A stretch of 56,591 nt of DNA. It comes from Bryobacteraceae bacterium. GTDB lineage: Bacteria; Acidobacteriota; Terriglobia; Bryobacterales; Bryobacteraceae. Under the pieces are notes generated by a model. The model searched no databases. It saw only the letters and a list, made by a program, of their open reading frames with translations, and was not told the DNA's origin. Location: the NCBI GenBank assembly GCA_019748195.1, contig JAIEPW010000092.1, positions 1 through 56,591 of the forward strand, in the 5' to 3' direction. A program made the position numbers and the translations under genes. Shown one piece after another: positions 26,688-34,217 of the stretch; the stretch's first letter is position 1, and each line of letters begins with the position of its first letter.

Positions 26688-27584
26688 TCAGCGCGGAAAG
26701 GTTGCGGCGGCCGCGCGGAACGTGCCCGCATGGGCTTCCGCGGTCAATTCGATGGGATGGGAATAGCCGCCGCCGAGCGTGATCACCAGCGGCGTACCCA
26801 TGCTCCTGACAAGATCGAAAACCATGAGATCCCGCTCCCGCAGACCCTCATGGGTCAGGGACAACCGCCCCAGAGCGTCGCTGGCGAGAGCGTCCACGCC
26901 GGACTGAAAGAAAACGAACTCGGGTGCGAACTCGGCTACTCGCGGAAGCACATCGCGAAGCATCGCCAAGTACTCGGCGTCGCTGGTTTTATCCGCGAAC
27001 TCAATGTCGATTTTGGAACGCTGCTTGCGGAAGGGGAAGTTATTGCGGCCGTGGAGGGACAGCGTCAGCACCTCCGGGTCCTTCTCGAACAACAGGGCGG
27101 TTCCGTCGCCTTGGTGTACGTCGAGATCAATGATGGCGAAACGCCGCGCGCGCGCATCCCGCCGGATCTTAGCGATGGACACCGCGAAATCGTTGAAGAC
27201 GCAAAACCCGGATCCTTCGGCGTAAAATGCGTGATGGGTGCCGCCCGCGAGCGTCCCGCCCCACCCGGTTTCGAACGCCTGTTCGACCGCGCTCAGCGTT
27301 CCGCCCACGCTCGCCAGGGTGCGTTTCACCAACCCGGGCGACCAGGGGAAGCCGATGCGGCGGATCGCCGCCGGCGGTAGCGTCCCTTCCAGGAAGCCCT
27401 TCACGTAGGCGGGATCGTGCGCCGCCCGGATGTCATCCGGATCCGCCATCGGCGCTTCCATGAACTGGAAAACACCGTCGCGCCGCAGCGCCTCCCGCAG
27501 CAGCCGGTACTTGTGCTTGGGGAACTTATGTCCTTCCGGCAGCGGAATCTCGTGGTGATCGCAGTAGAAGAGAGCGCGGGCCAT
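26688..27584 (-). CDS. Histone deacetylase-family protein
   Basis: Zinc-dependent deacetylase of the HDAC/acetoin-utilisation/acetylpolyamine family, 298 residues. Visible site residues: GGTHHAFYAEGSGFCVFND (the paired histidines and the turn with the aspartate), AIIDLDVHQGDGTALLF with the DxH zinc ligands, and GVDALASDALGRLSLT with the last aspartate. LGGGYSHPI replaces the usual GGGY tail. The enzyme probably removes acetyl from a small amine or a lysine in the cytoplasm; the substrate is not shown. It starts immediately after the DUF1080 stop and is probably in the cdaA-glmM operon. Confidence 0.88.
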   Translation of the reverse strand: MARALFYCDHHEIPLPEGHKFPKHKYRLLREALRRDGVFQFMEAPMADPDDIRAAHDPAYVKGFLEGTLPPAAIRRIGFPWSPGLVKRTLASVGGTLSAVEQAFETGWGGTLAGGTHHAFYAEGSGFCVFNDFAVSIAKIRRDARARRFAIIDLDVHQGDGTALLFEKDPEVLTLSLHGRNNFPFRKQRSKIDIEFADKTSDAEYLAMLRDVLPRVAEFAPEFVFFQSGVDALASDALGRLSLTHEGLRERDLMVFDLVRSMGTPLVITLGGGYSHPIELTAEAHAGTFRAAAATFPR

Positions 27585-28190
27585 TCAGCGTTCCGTCAGG
27601 TCCCGTATCCAGATGTCCTTGAACTTCATGTCGCCGCGGCCGCCCGAATGCAGTTGCAGCGCGATTCCGCCTTCCTTCGCTTGCGGCTTGGGATCCGTAA
27701 AGTCCACCATCAAGACGCCGTTCAATCGCGAAACGTAGCGATTGCCCTCCACCTTCACCAACAGTTCGTTCCATTCGCCCGCTCGCACCACCGTCTCGTT
27801 TTCGGGCGCTGGCCAAACCAGCCACTGCCGGCCCACATCGTAGATCCCGCCGGTGTGCCGCCCAATGGCGCAGTCGATCTCAAACTGCGGACCCTGGGTC
27901 ACGTCCGCGGTGCCGGGCTTGAAGGCCGCGCGAAAGAAAAGGCCGCTGTTGCCGTTGCCGATGCACTGAAACCGCAGCGACAAATGGAAGTCGCGGTACT
28001 TCCGGGCAGTCATCAGATACCCATATTCCTCGCTCACCGCTTGTCCGTGGAGCACGCCTTCGGCAACGGACCACCTCTCCTTGCCGATCTCGACCCATCC
28101 GCTCAGATCCTTGCCGTTGAACAGCGGCTTCCAGTCCTCACCCGGAGGCTTGGCCTGAAGCAAGAGCAGGAGCAACGCGACGGCGATCAT
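27585..28190 (-). CDS. DUF1080 (3-keto-disaccharide hydrolase-like) exported protein
   Basis: A 201-residue protein with a hydrophobic N-terminus (MIAVALLLLLLQA) followed by WKPLFNGKDLSGWVEIG, the signature start of DUF1080, then a concanavalin-like beta sandwich (NSGLFFRAAF, WNELLVKVEGNRYVSRLNG, GGIALQLHSGG). Some members hydrolyse 3-keto-glycosides. The ATG overlaps the glmM stop (ATGA), so it is coupled to glmM. An upstream extension to 28232 lies inside glmM and is not needed. It is probably periplasmic or surface-located. Confidence 0.87.
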   Translation of the reverse strand: MIAVALLLLLLQAKPPGEDWKPLFNGKDLSGWVEIGKERWSVAEGVLHGQAVSEEYGYLMTARKYRDFHLSLRFQCIGNGNSGLFFRAAFKPGTADVTQGPQFEIDCAIGRHTGGIYDVGRQWLVWPAPENETVVRAGEWNELLVKVEGNRYVSRLNGVLMVDFTDPKPQAKEGGIALQLHSGGRGDMKFKDIWIRDLTER

Positions 28191-29539
28191 GCGCCGATCT
28201 CCTCCCGGATGGCGCCGGCGATCCGCTGGCACCAGGTCTCGACGCTGGCGCGGTCGCCGGCTTCGATCATCACGCGCGCCAGCGGTTCGGTTCCCGAGAA
28301 GCGGACTACCACCCGGCCCGCCCCGCCGAACGCTGCTTCGGCCTCGCGAATCGCATTCTGTACGCGGGGGAGTTCGGCCAGCGGCTTCCGCTCCTTCACC
28401 CGCACGTTCACCAGCAGTTGCGGGAACACGCGGAATTCGGAGCTCAGTTCATCCAGCCCCTGCCGCGTCGAGCGCATTACATCCAGAACCCGCAACGCGG
28501 TCAGCATTCCGTCCCCCATGGTGGCGTACTCGCGAAAGATGATGTGACCGCTCTGTTCGCCCCCCAGCGCCGCGCCCCGCCGCACCATTTCCTCCAGGAC
28601 GTACTTATCGCCGACTGGCGTTCGAACCATCTCGATTCCGTGACTTTTCAGGGCGACCTCAAGCCCCAGGTTCGACATCACCGTGGCCACCACCACCGGC
28701 TTCCCGCCTGCCGCCGCCAGCCTGCCCTGGCCATGCAGGTGAACGCCCGTGATCAACATCACGGCGTCCCCGTCGATCACCTTCCCCGCCTTGGACACGA
28801 ACAACGCGCGATCGGCGTCGCCGTCGAAGGCGATACCCGCATCCGCGCCGAGGCCGCTCATTTTCTCCCGCAGGGCGTCCAGATGCAAGGATCCGCAATT
28901 CAGATTGATATTGCGCCCGTCTGGCTGGCAGTGGATCGCCGTCACGTCCGCGCCCAACCTTCTCAGCAGCTCCGGAGCAAGCTTGGATGCGGCGCCGTTG
29001 GCGCAATCCACCAGTAGCCGCAGACCTTCCAAGCCGCCCGGGAACGAGTTCGCCAGTGAATTCAGATACTCCGCGTCCAGCCCCTCGTCCACTTGCAGCG
29101 CGAGCGGCTTGGGCGTAACGCCGCGGTCCAGAAGGTCGAAGATCTCGCGCTCGATCTCGTGCTCGGCCGCGTCCGGCAGTTTGAAACCCGAATGCCCGAT
29201 TACCTTGATCCCGTTATCCTGGTAGGGGTTGTGCGAGGCCGAGATCATGACGCCTAAAGAAAAAGATCCCTGGCGCGTGACATAGGCGACGCCCGGCGTG
29301 GTGATCAACCCGGCAAAGCGCGTTCCGATTCCTTGCTCCGCCAGTCCGCCGGTAACGTGTTCCGCGATCCAGGTGCTCGATTCCCGGGTATCCATCCCGA
29401 TCGCCACCGCGCCGTCCTGGTTGTTCTTGCGAAGCCACGCGCCGAGGGCGGCGCCGATAATGAATGTTGTTTGCGGATCCAGCGGGTAGCTTCCGGCTAC
29501 TCCGCGGATTCCGTCCGTTCCGAACAAATGACGCTCCAT
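28187..29539 (-). CDS. glmM: Phosphoglucosamine mutase
   Basis: Converts glucosamine-6-phosphate to glucosamine-1-phosphate for UDP-GlcNAc and cell wall synthesis. The sequence starts MERHLFGTDGIRGVAG, carries the phosphoserine loop MISASHNPYQDNG with the catalytic Ser at about 102, the metal loop AFDGDADRALFV, the sugar loop GGEQSGHII, and the phosphate loop RFSGTEPLARVM. The 450-residue length is normal. The ATG at 29539 overlaps the cdaR stop (TGATG); the open frame extending to 30184 lies inside cdaR and is a shadow. cdaA-cdaR-glmM is a well-known conserved order linking c-di-AMP to wall synthesis. Confidence 0.96.
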   Translation of the reverse strand: MERHLFGTDGIRGVAGSYPLDPQTTFIIGAALGAWLRKNNQDGAVAIGMDTRESSTWIAEHVTGGLAEQGIGTRFAGLITTPGVAYVTRQGSFSLGVMISASHNPYQDNGIKVIGHSGFKLPDAAEHEIEREIFDLLDRGVTPKPLALQVDEGLDAEYLNSLANSFPGGLEGLRLLVDCANGAASKLAPELLRRLGADVTAIHCQPDGRNINLNCGSLHLDALREKMSGLGADAGIAFDGDADRALFVSKAGKVIDGDAVMLITGVHLHGQGRLAAAGGKPVVVATVMSNLGLEVALKSHGIEMVRTPVGDKYVLEEMVRRGAALGGEQSGHIIFREYATMGDGMLTALRVLDVMRSTRQGLDELSSEFRVFPQLLVNVRVKERKPLAELPRVQNAIREAEAAFGGAGRVVVRFSGTEPLARVMIEAGDRASVETWCQRIAGAIREEIGA

Positions 29540-30252
29540 CAGTTTCCTTGCTTCCTTGCTGGGGCGGGGCCCGCCGCCGGTGTTCTTGGCTGCGCGGTCT
29601 GAGGCTGGCGCTCCACTTCCACCGTCACCTTGACCGCCGCGGGCGAGCTCAAGCGCACCTGCGGATCCGCCAGGAACGTGTTCACCGAGAAGGCCGCCTG
29701 GCTCACCACGGCGCTCAGGTCCACATCGTCCGTCACGGCGAACGCGAGTTCCTTCACGCGCGAGGCCGGGCCGAGCACACGCAGCCGGTCCGGCGTGATC
29801 TCCTGCCGCTTCACCCGGTATCCATCGGGCGGACCGGCGCTGATCTGCAGGCGCACCGGAACATCTTTTTCCGCCAGCCGGTCGAAGCGCAGGCGCACCT
29901 GGGAGGGGGTCGCGCTGCGGAAGGAAACGCCGCGGGGAAGCACGATGTCGCCGGCCGACAGCGTGAACGTGTGGTCGCCTGCGCGGTCCACGTTGCGCAG
30001 ATCCAGCAGCACCGCGGTTTCCGCCAGGCTCGACGCCGTTACCGCCTTGGGCGGACCCACCAGTTCCAGTTGCACCGGGTCCGACGCCCCGGCCACCAGG
30101 AACAAGTCGCGAGGCATGTTCTTCAGCAGCACGGGAGCGCTGCGCGTGGTGATCAGGTCCAGGTCGCGGACCATGATGAACCACAGCAGCACTGCCAGCC
30201 CGATCGCCAGCGCTTTCCAGCCGATGTTGGTGAATAGGACGCGCCGAATCAC
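29539..30252 (-). CDS. cdaR: CdaR, YbbR-domain regulator of CdaA
   Basis: A membrane-anchored YbbR-domain protein that in other bacteria modulates the diadenylate cyclase. One N-terminal transmembrane helix (GWKALAIGLAVLLWFIMVRD) is followed by about two extracytoplasmic YbbR-like beta domains (VQLELVGPPKAVTA, VRLRFDRLAEKDVPVRL) and a Pro/Ala/Gln-rich tail. 237 residues is shorter than the four-repeat Firmicutes protein. It overlaps cdaA by four bases and glmM by one, so translation is coupled. Confidence 0.9.
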   Translation of the reverse strand: MIRRVLFTNIGWKALAIGLAVLLWFIMVRDLDLITTRSAPVLLKNMPRDLFLVAGASDPVQLELVGPPKAVTASSLAETAVLLDLRNVDRAGDHTFTLSAGDIVLPRGVSFRSATPSQVRLRFDRLAEKDVPVRLQISAGPPDGYRVKRQEITPDRLRVLGPASRVKELAFAVTDDVDLSAVVSQAAFSVNTFLADPQVRLSSPAAVKVTVEVERQPQTAQPRTPAAGPAPARKQGN

Positions 30253-31082
30253 TTCCCGGCCTGCCTCAGTTCCGGCTCGGCCAGGCCCCGCGGCTCGGCG
30301 GCGCGAGCCTTGTCGCGAGGCTCGCGGCGGTTGGCGTGCTCCACCAGGCGTTCTTCTAAACGCTTCAAGGTGATGTCAAACTCGATGTCCCCATACGCGG
30401 CGACGGAAATCTTGCCGGTTTCCTCGGAGACGATGATCGCCAGGCTGTCGGTTTCCTCGGTGACTCCGATCGCCGCGCGATGGCGGGTGCCGAAGCTGCG
30501 CATCAGGGAAGCGCTCATGGTCAGCGGCAGGAAGCAGGCCGCGGCCGCGATCCGCTGGCCCTGGACAATCACAGCGCCGTCATGCAACGCGCCGCCCTCG
30601 AAGATTGAGCACAGCAGGTCGTGGGACAGTTCGGCATCCAGCCGGACGCCGCTTTCGATGAACGTTCGCAAACCGATGTCCCGCTCCACCACGATCAGGG
30701 CGCCGCAACGGGATTGGGACATCTGCTGCACGGCCAGGAGGATTTCCTCCACGGCCTCGCGGCGTTGCAGCCGGTTGCCCAGGCCGAACCACTGCATCCG
30801 TCCGATGCGCGCCAGCAGCATGCGGATCTCGCTTTGGAACATCACGATCAGCGCGAAAGCGGTGTACGGGGCAAGCGATGCGAGCACGGTGCGCAGCAAT
30901 TCCAAATGCAACACGACCGCCGCGGCGTAAACGATAAACAGGATGCCGACACCGGTAAGAACGCGCGCCGCGCGCCGGCCGCGCAAAATCATCAGGATTT
31001 GGTAGATCAGGAACCCGAGGGCAAGGATGTCCACAACGCTGGTGATGCTGAGCGTAGGTAGTGCGGGCATCCCCTGCGGCAT
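30249..31082 (-). CDS. cdaA: CdaA-type diadenylate cyclase (c-di-AMP synthase)
   Basis: Makes cyclic di-AMP from two ATP. Three N-terminal membrane helices (about residues 13-33, 42-62 and 70-84) are followed by the DAC domain (about 105-240) with the two catalytic motifs intact: GGALHDGAVIV (DGA at 168-170) and GTRHRAAIG (RHR at 200-202). A charged, probably disordered tail follows. 277 residues. It is the first gene of the cdaA-cdaR-glmM run. GAGAGG precedes the ATG at some distance. Confidence 0.95.
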   Translation of the reverse strand: MPQGMPALPTLSITSVVDILALGFLIYQILMILRGRRAARVLTGVGILFIVYAAAVVLHLELLRTVLASLAPYTAFALIVMFQSEIRMLLARIGRMQWFGLGNRLQRREAVEEILLAVQQMSQSRCGALIVVERDIGLRTFIESGVRLDAELSHDLLCSIFEGGALHDGAVIVQGQRIAAAACFLPLTMSASLMRSFGTRHRAAIGVTEETDSLAIIVSEETGKISVAAYGDIEFDITLKRLEERLVEHANRREPRDKARAAEPRGLAEPELRQAGK

Positions 31083-31154
31083 GACGAAGGCCTCTCCCTG
31101 ATCATCATAGCAGGCGGGAACAAACTAATGAAAACAAAACGCTTCGCGAGGTTT

Positions 31155-31191
31155 GGCGGCGGCTCGTGCTGTCTCCGACACGGCCGCCGCC
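31155..31191 (-). terminator. GC-rich hairpin after the SRPBCC gene
   Basis: Arms ggcggcgg (31155-31162) and ccgccgcc (31184-31191) with inner cgtg/cacg pairs form a strong imperfect stem. It lies between the end of the PadR-SRPBCC transcript and cdaA on the same strand, where a terminator would separate the two units. No clean T-run follows. Confidence 0.4.
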
Positions 31192-31216
31192 CCACCCGAG
31201 TTCCGCCCCCTGCCTG

Positions 31217-31762
31217 TCAGCGTGCGACGGCGGAACTCGAACTGCTGGCCACCGGGGTCGCTTCCACCGCTTTCTTCAGATGCGCGATGTGCTCTTCCCA
31301 CGTTTTCTGCGAATCCCGCGACACCAGCGGCGACATCAGCTTAGCGAACCACACCTTGTACTCGGTATCGATCACCAGGCGCAGCAGCGTCTCGCCGTTC
31401 TGCTCCTCCAACGTGTACAACATGGAGCAGTCGAACCCCTCCGAAGTGGTCCGGACATCCACCCGTCTGGGTGGCTCCATTCCCGCGAATTCGTACTCCA
31501 GCTCCAGGGTCTGGCCCCGCTGCACGATGGTGTCGCGCACCCGCTTTTCGCCCGTAAACTTGCTGTCGGTGACGAATAGAATCCATTTCTTGCGCAATTC
31601 CGGCTGAATCAGCCAGGGAAACACTTCGGCGGCCGGACGCGAGATCCGGATCGCCATTTCGTTGCGGCTGCGGCCCGATGCTCCGCCGCTCAACAACAAC
31701 GCGATCACGCCGATCGCCAGAAGGACGAACACACCTCCGGCCAGGAACAAAAGCCACTTCAT
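31217..31762 (-). CDS. Membrane-anchored SRPBCC-family protein
   Basis: A 181-residue protein with one N-terminal transmembrane helix (KWLLFLAGGVFVLLAIGVIA) and an SRPBCC (START/Bet v1-like) domain: ISRPAAEVFPWLIQPELRKK is the usual first helix-grip segment, and the TYRV-like strands and C-terminal helix (TWEEHIAHLKKAVEA) follow. This fold binds hydrophobic ligands in its cavity. GAGGAGG stands at good distance from the ATG at 31762, which decides the start. It is the third gene of the PadR transcript, 23 bases after the prefix-domain gene. Confidence 0.8.
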   Translation of the reverse strand: MKWLLFLAGGVFVLLAIGVIALLLSGGASGRSRNEMAIRISRPAAEVFPWLIQPELRKKWILFVTDSKFTGEKRVRDTIVQRGQTLELEYEFAGMEPPRRVDVRTTSEGFDCSMLYTLEEQNGETLLRLVIDTEYKVWFAKLMSPLVSRDSQKTWEEHIAHLKKAVEATPVASSSSSAVAR

Positions 31763-31785
31763 TCTGATTTCCTCCTCGAAATCGT

Positions 31786-32340
31786 TTAACGGGTGCGGCG
31801 TCGCGCGAAATGCGCGGCGCCGGCAAGAACGCCGCCGGTCATGGCCGCGATCAGCCCCGCCGAATACCACGCAGGCAGTTCGGCGGGGGACATGGCCATG
31901 CTCAACAGCCCCAACAGGCCCACGAAGACAGCCAGCATCAGCGCCTGCAACAACGCGGACCGCCCGCTGATGCGGACGGACAAGTACCCGGCCAGCGCGG
32001 CGAACGGAAACGCGGTGATCAGGTCCCAGGCAATCCGCAACCCGAACGAGCGCGGCAATAACAGGTCCGCCAGCGCGCTCGCCGCGATCACCAGCGCCAC
32101 GATCAGGCCGTAGCTCAGCAACACGGAAACGAAGGCCGCCGCGAAGAACCGTCCGCCCCCGCCGTCCCTTACCGCGACCCGAATCAGTGGCACCGTGGAA
32201 CGGACCGCCTGCGACCAGTACCACCACCCGGCGCCGCTGCGCTCCTGGAATTCTTCTTCCAGATCGCCCAGGATGAAATCCCGATCCCGGTCGCTTGCCG
32301 CCATCATCAACAGCGTCCTGGCTGCCGCGGGCGGCTTCAT
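31786..32340 (-). CDS. Permease-prefix-domain membrane protein
   Basis: A 184-residue protein. The N-terminus, SDRDRDFILGDLEEEFQER followed by WYWSQAVRS, is the prefix segment found in front of acidobacterial ADOP-type ABC permeases. Four transmembrane helices follow (around FVSVLLSYGLIVALVIAASA, FPFAALAGYLSV, LLQALMLAVFVGLLGLLS and WYSAGLIAAMTGGVLAGAA) in place of the FtsX permease. It overlaps padR by four bases (ATGA). Its role is unknown; the pairing with PadR is typical. Confidence 0.78.
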   Translation of the reverse strand: MKPPAAARTLLMMAASDRDRDFILGDLEEEFQERSGAGWWYWSQAVRSTVPLIRVAVRDGGGGRFFAAAFVSVLLSYGLIVALVIAASALADLLLPRSFGLRIAWDLITAFPFAALAGYLSVRISGRSALLQALMLAVFVGLLGLLSMAMSPAELPAWYSAGLIAAMTGGVLAGAAHFARRRTR

Positions 32341-32669
32341 GACATTCTCCAGGATTCGGTCAGGCCCTCCCGCATCTGCGCCAGCGAGTGCTGCGCTTCG
32401 GCCAGCGCCCTGCGGCCTTCCGCGATTACTTCGAAGTAGCGCTTGGCGCGCCCGCCCCGCTCCGGCGTCGGTTCGGACACACGGCTCGTGACATATCCTT
32501 TGTTTTCCAGGCGATCCAGCGTGGCGTAGACCGCCCCGATGGCCACATCCCGGCCGGTGCGCTCGGCGATTTCCTGCCGCACCCGCAGGCCGTACGCCTC
32601 GGCCCCCAGGCGCAGCAGCGCCAGCAGCACAATCTGTTCAAACTCACCGAGATATTCGCCCTTGGCCAT
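32337..32669 (-). CDS. PadR-family transcriptional regulator
   Basis: A 110-residue winged-helix regulator: MAKGEYLGEFEQIVLLALLR is the usual PadR opening, followed by YGLRVRQEIAERTGRDVAIG (recognition region), YATLDRLENKGYVTSR (wing) and a C-terminal dimerisation helix. The ligand is unknown. Its promoter contains a perfect palindrome over the -10 box, fitting autoregulation. It leads a three-gene unit with the prefix-domain and SRPBCC genes. Confidence 0.92.
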   Translation of the reverse strand: MAKGEYLGEFEQIVLLALLRLGAEAYGLRVRQEIAERTGRDVAIGAVYATLDRLENKGYVTSRVSEPTPERGGRAKRYFEVIAEGRRALAEAQHSLAQMREGLTESWRMS

Positions 32670-32673
32670 CGAC

Positions 32674-32708
32674 TTCTACAAAGTAGAACAAATGGTTGAT
32701 CCTGTCAA
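32674..32708 (-). promoter_or_regulatory. padR promoter with palindromic operator
   Basis: On the minus strand TTGACA (32703-32708), a 17-base gap and TACTTT (32680-32685) make a promoter ahead of the padR ATG at 32669. The -10 box lies inside a perfect palindrome, ttctac-aaa-gtagaa (32674-32688). This arrangement would block RNA polymerase when a dimeric PadR binds. Binding itself is inferred. Confidence 0.7.
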
Positions 32709-32729
32709 GAACAATCTGGCGGAAGGGGG

Positions 32730-32948
32730 TCACCGGGTCCGGTTCACCAGCCATAACACCAGCGTCACCAGGATGCTCAGCAGGATGCTGGTCGCGATCG
32801 GAAAATAGAACGTCGAGTTCCGGCCCCGCACCACGATGTCGCCGGGTAACTGTCCGGGCTTGAAAGGCAGTCTCGCGCCGAAGCTCCACAACAATCCCGC
32901 CGCGATCAGAACCGCACCGGCCACAATCAACATCCGGCCGACATTCAT
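32730..32948 (-). CDS. DUF2905 small membrane protein
   Basis: A 72-residue protein with two transmembrane helices (MLIVAGAVLIAAGLLWSF and FPIATSILLSILVTLVLWLV) and the linker LPFKPGQLPGDIVVRGRNSTFYFP, which is the DUF2905 signature. Function is unknown across the family. It starts nine bases after the xylose-isomerase-like gene, so the two are probably cotranscribed. Confidence 0.9.
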   Translation of the reverse strand: MNVGRMLIVAGAVLIAAGLLWSFGARLPFKPGQLPGDIVVRGRNSTFYFPIATSILLSILVTLVLWLVNRTR

Positions 32949-32957
32949 GCTTCCATT

Positions 32958-34196
32958 CTACCCGCCGGTGTAGACGCGACCCCGGTGTGCGCCGATCAGA
33001 ATTTGGAACAGGCGGTGCGCGATCAGCTCGTGCAAGGTGAGCAGCTCGCGATTGTGGAGCACGATCGCGTCGGCGTCCAGCGGGTCCACCGGCCCGCCGC
33101 CGCTCTTCAGGGCGCGGCATGCTTCATCGATCACCGGGTCGGCGATGGCGTCTCCGGCCATCTCCCACAAGGTAATGAAACGGTCCACGGCGGTGGGGAA
33201 GCTGACCGCGAATACGCCCCAGCTGGATGTGGTGCGGGGCGGCTTGTAGTCCAGGTTGAAAGGCCCTTCAAACCCGTGCGACCGGAGCAGAATCAGCACA
33301 TTCAGCCAATCCAGCGGATTCACCAGTCCCACCCCGATATCGACATCATGTTTCAGGCGATATCCGTCGTTGATGTCGAAATGCCAAAGCTTACCCGCGA
33401 GCAGGGCGCGGGCCAGGGCCGCGCGCGGCGCGCCGCCCCACATCAGCTCATGCAAATACTCCGGATTCAGACCCACCATTTCCGGATGGTCCAGCAGGCC
33501 GCCGGCGATGAAAGCGAGCATTGCGTCCGAGGTCGGCAGCAGGATCTCGGCTTGCGGCTCGAACGGCTTCGCCTCCAGGCAGTGCTTCAAGGTGGGACGT
33601 CCCGCGCTTTGGGCGATCTCGATATCGGCGCGGCACGCGGCGTTCAACGCATCGGCGTACCACCGGAGAGTCTGCATCTCATCAACGGCCCCCTGCGTGT
33701 AGTAGCCGAGCGACCCGGGCCAATACACCGCGTGCGTCGCGGCAAGACGGTGACCCATCTTCACGGTGTTCACCAGGCGGCGGGCCGCGTACTCGCGGAC
33801 CTCCGGCGCTTCTCCCGCGGGTCCCGCCGCCCAGACGGCATGATGAAACGTCTCCGTCGTCACCATGGAGCATGCGATTCCATGCTCGGCCAGCGCTCGG
33901 GCGATCCTTTCGACAATTTCGTCCTGCTCAGGCCGGAACAGGGATCCAACGGGGATTACGTCGGTGTCGTGCGTCGCCCAATAGCCGATCCCGATCGCCG
34001 CGTAGCGCCGGATGACTTCCTCGAAGTGTACCGGCCTTCGCGTGGGCGCATGAAACAAGGCATTCCCTTCGTACGCGGCAGCCCATTGCGGACCGGACAG
34101 GTAATACTTGCGGCGGGTCTCCGGCGAGTAACCGCCGCCGCAGGACGCCAGAAGTCGTTCGACAAGGGACTGTTGCTGGTTCGGGTCGGGCGGCAT
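32958..34196 (-). CDS. Xylose isomerase-like TIM-barrel protein
   Basis: A 412-residue sugar-isomerase-type barrel. Metal and substrate residues of xylose isomerase are recognisable: THDTDVIPVGS (second strand), the bridging glutamate and lysine in LEAKPFEPQAEILLPT, LNPEYLHELMWGG, the HFDIND with HDVDIGVG aspartates, and FNLDYKPPRT at the end of the barrel. It most resembles the shorter actinobacterial class. Which aldose/ketose pair it uses is uncertain. The ATG at 34196 follows a TATCAT box by eight bases with no ribosome site. It is divergent from the S41 homologue with 21 bases between starts. Confidence 0.8.
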   Translation of the reverse strand: MPPDPNQQQSLVERLLASCGGGYSPETRRKYYLSGPQWAAAYEGNALFHAPTRRPVHFEEVIRRYAAIGIGYWATHDTDVIPVGSLFRPEQDEIVERIARALAEHGIACSMVTTETFHHAVWAAGPAGEAPEVREYAARRLVNTVKMGHRLAATHAVYWPGSLGYYTQGAVDEMQTLRWYADALNAACRADIEIAQSAGRPTLKHCLEAKPFEPQAEILLPTSDAMLAFIAGGLLDHPEMVGLNPEYLHELMWGGAPRAALARALLAGKLWHFDINDGYRLKHDVDIGVGLVNPLDWLNVLILLRSHGFEGPFNLDYKPPRTTSSWGVFAVSFPTAVDRFITLWEMAGDAIADPVIDEACRALKSGGGPVDPLDADAIVLHNRELLTLHELIAHRLFQILIGAHRGRVYTGG

Positions 34197-34204
34197 CGAG
34201 GATA

Positions 34205-34210
34205 ATGATA
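34205..34210 (-). promoter_or_regulatory. Probable -10 box of the xylose-isomerase-like gene
   Basis: TATCAT (five of six consensus bases) on the minus strand, eight bases before the ATG at 34196. The intergenic space to the divergent gene is only 21 bases, so the promoter must overlap that gene's start region. Confidence 0.4.
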
Positions 34211-34217
34211 GTTCACG

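Noticed and set aside
29540-30184. N-terminal extension of glmM to 665 residues
   Set aside because: GlmM homology starts exactly at the ATG at 29539; the extension lies within cdaR in another frame.
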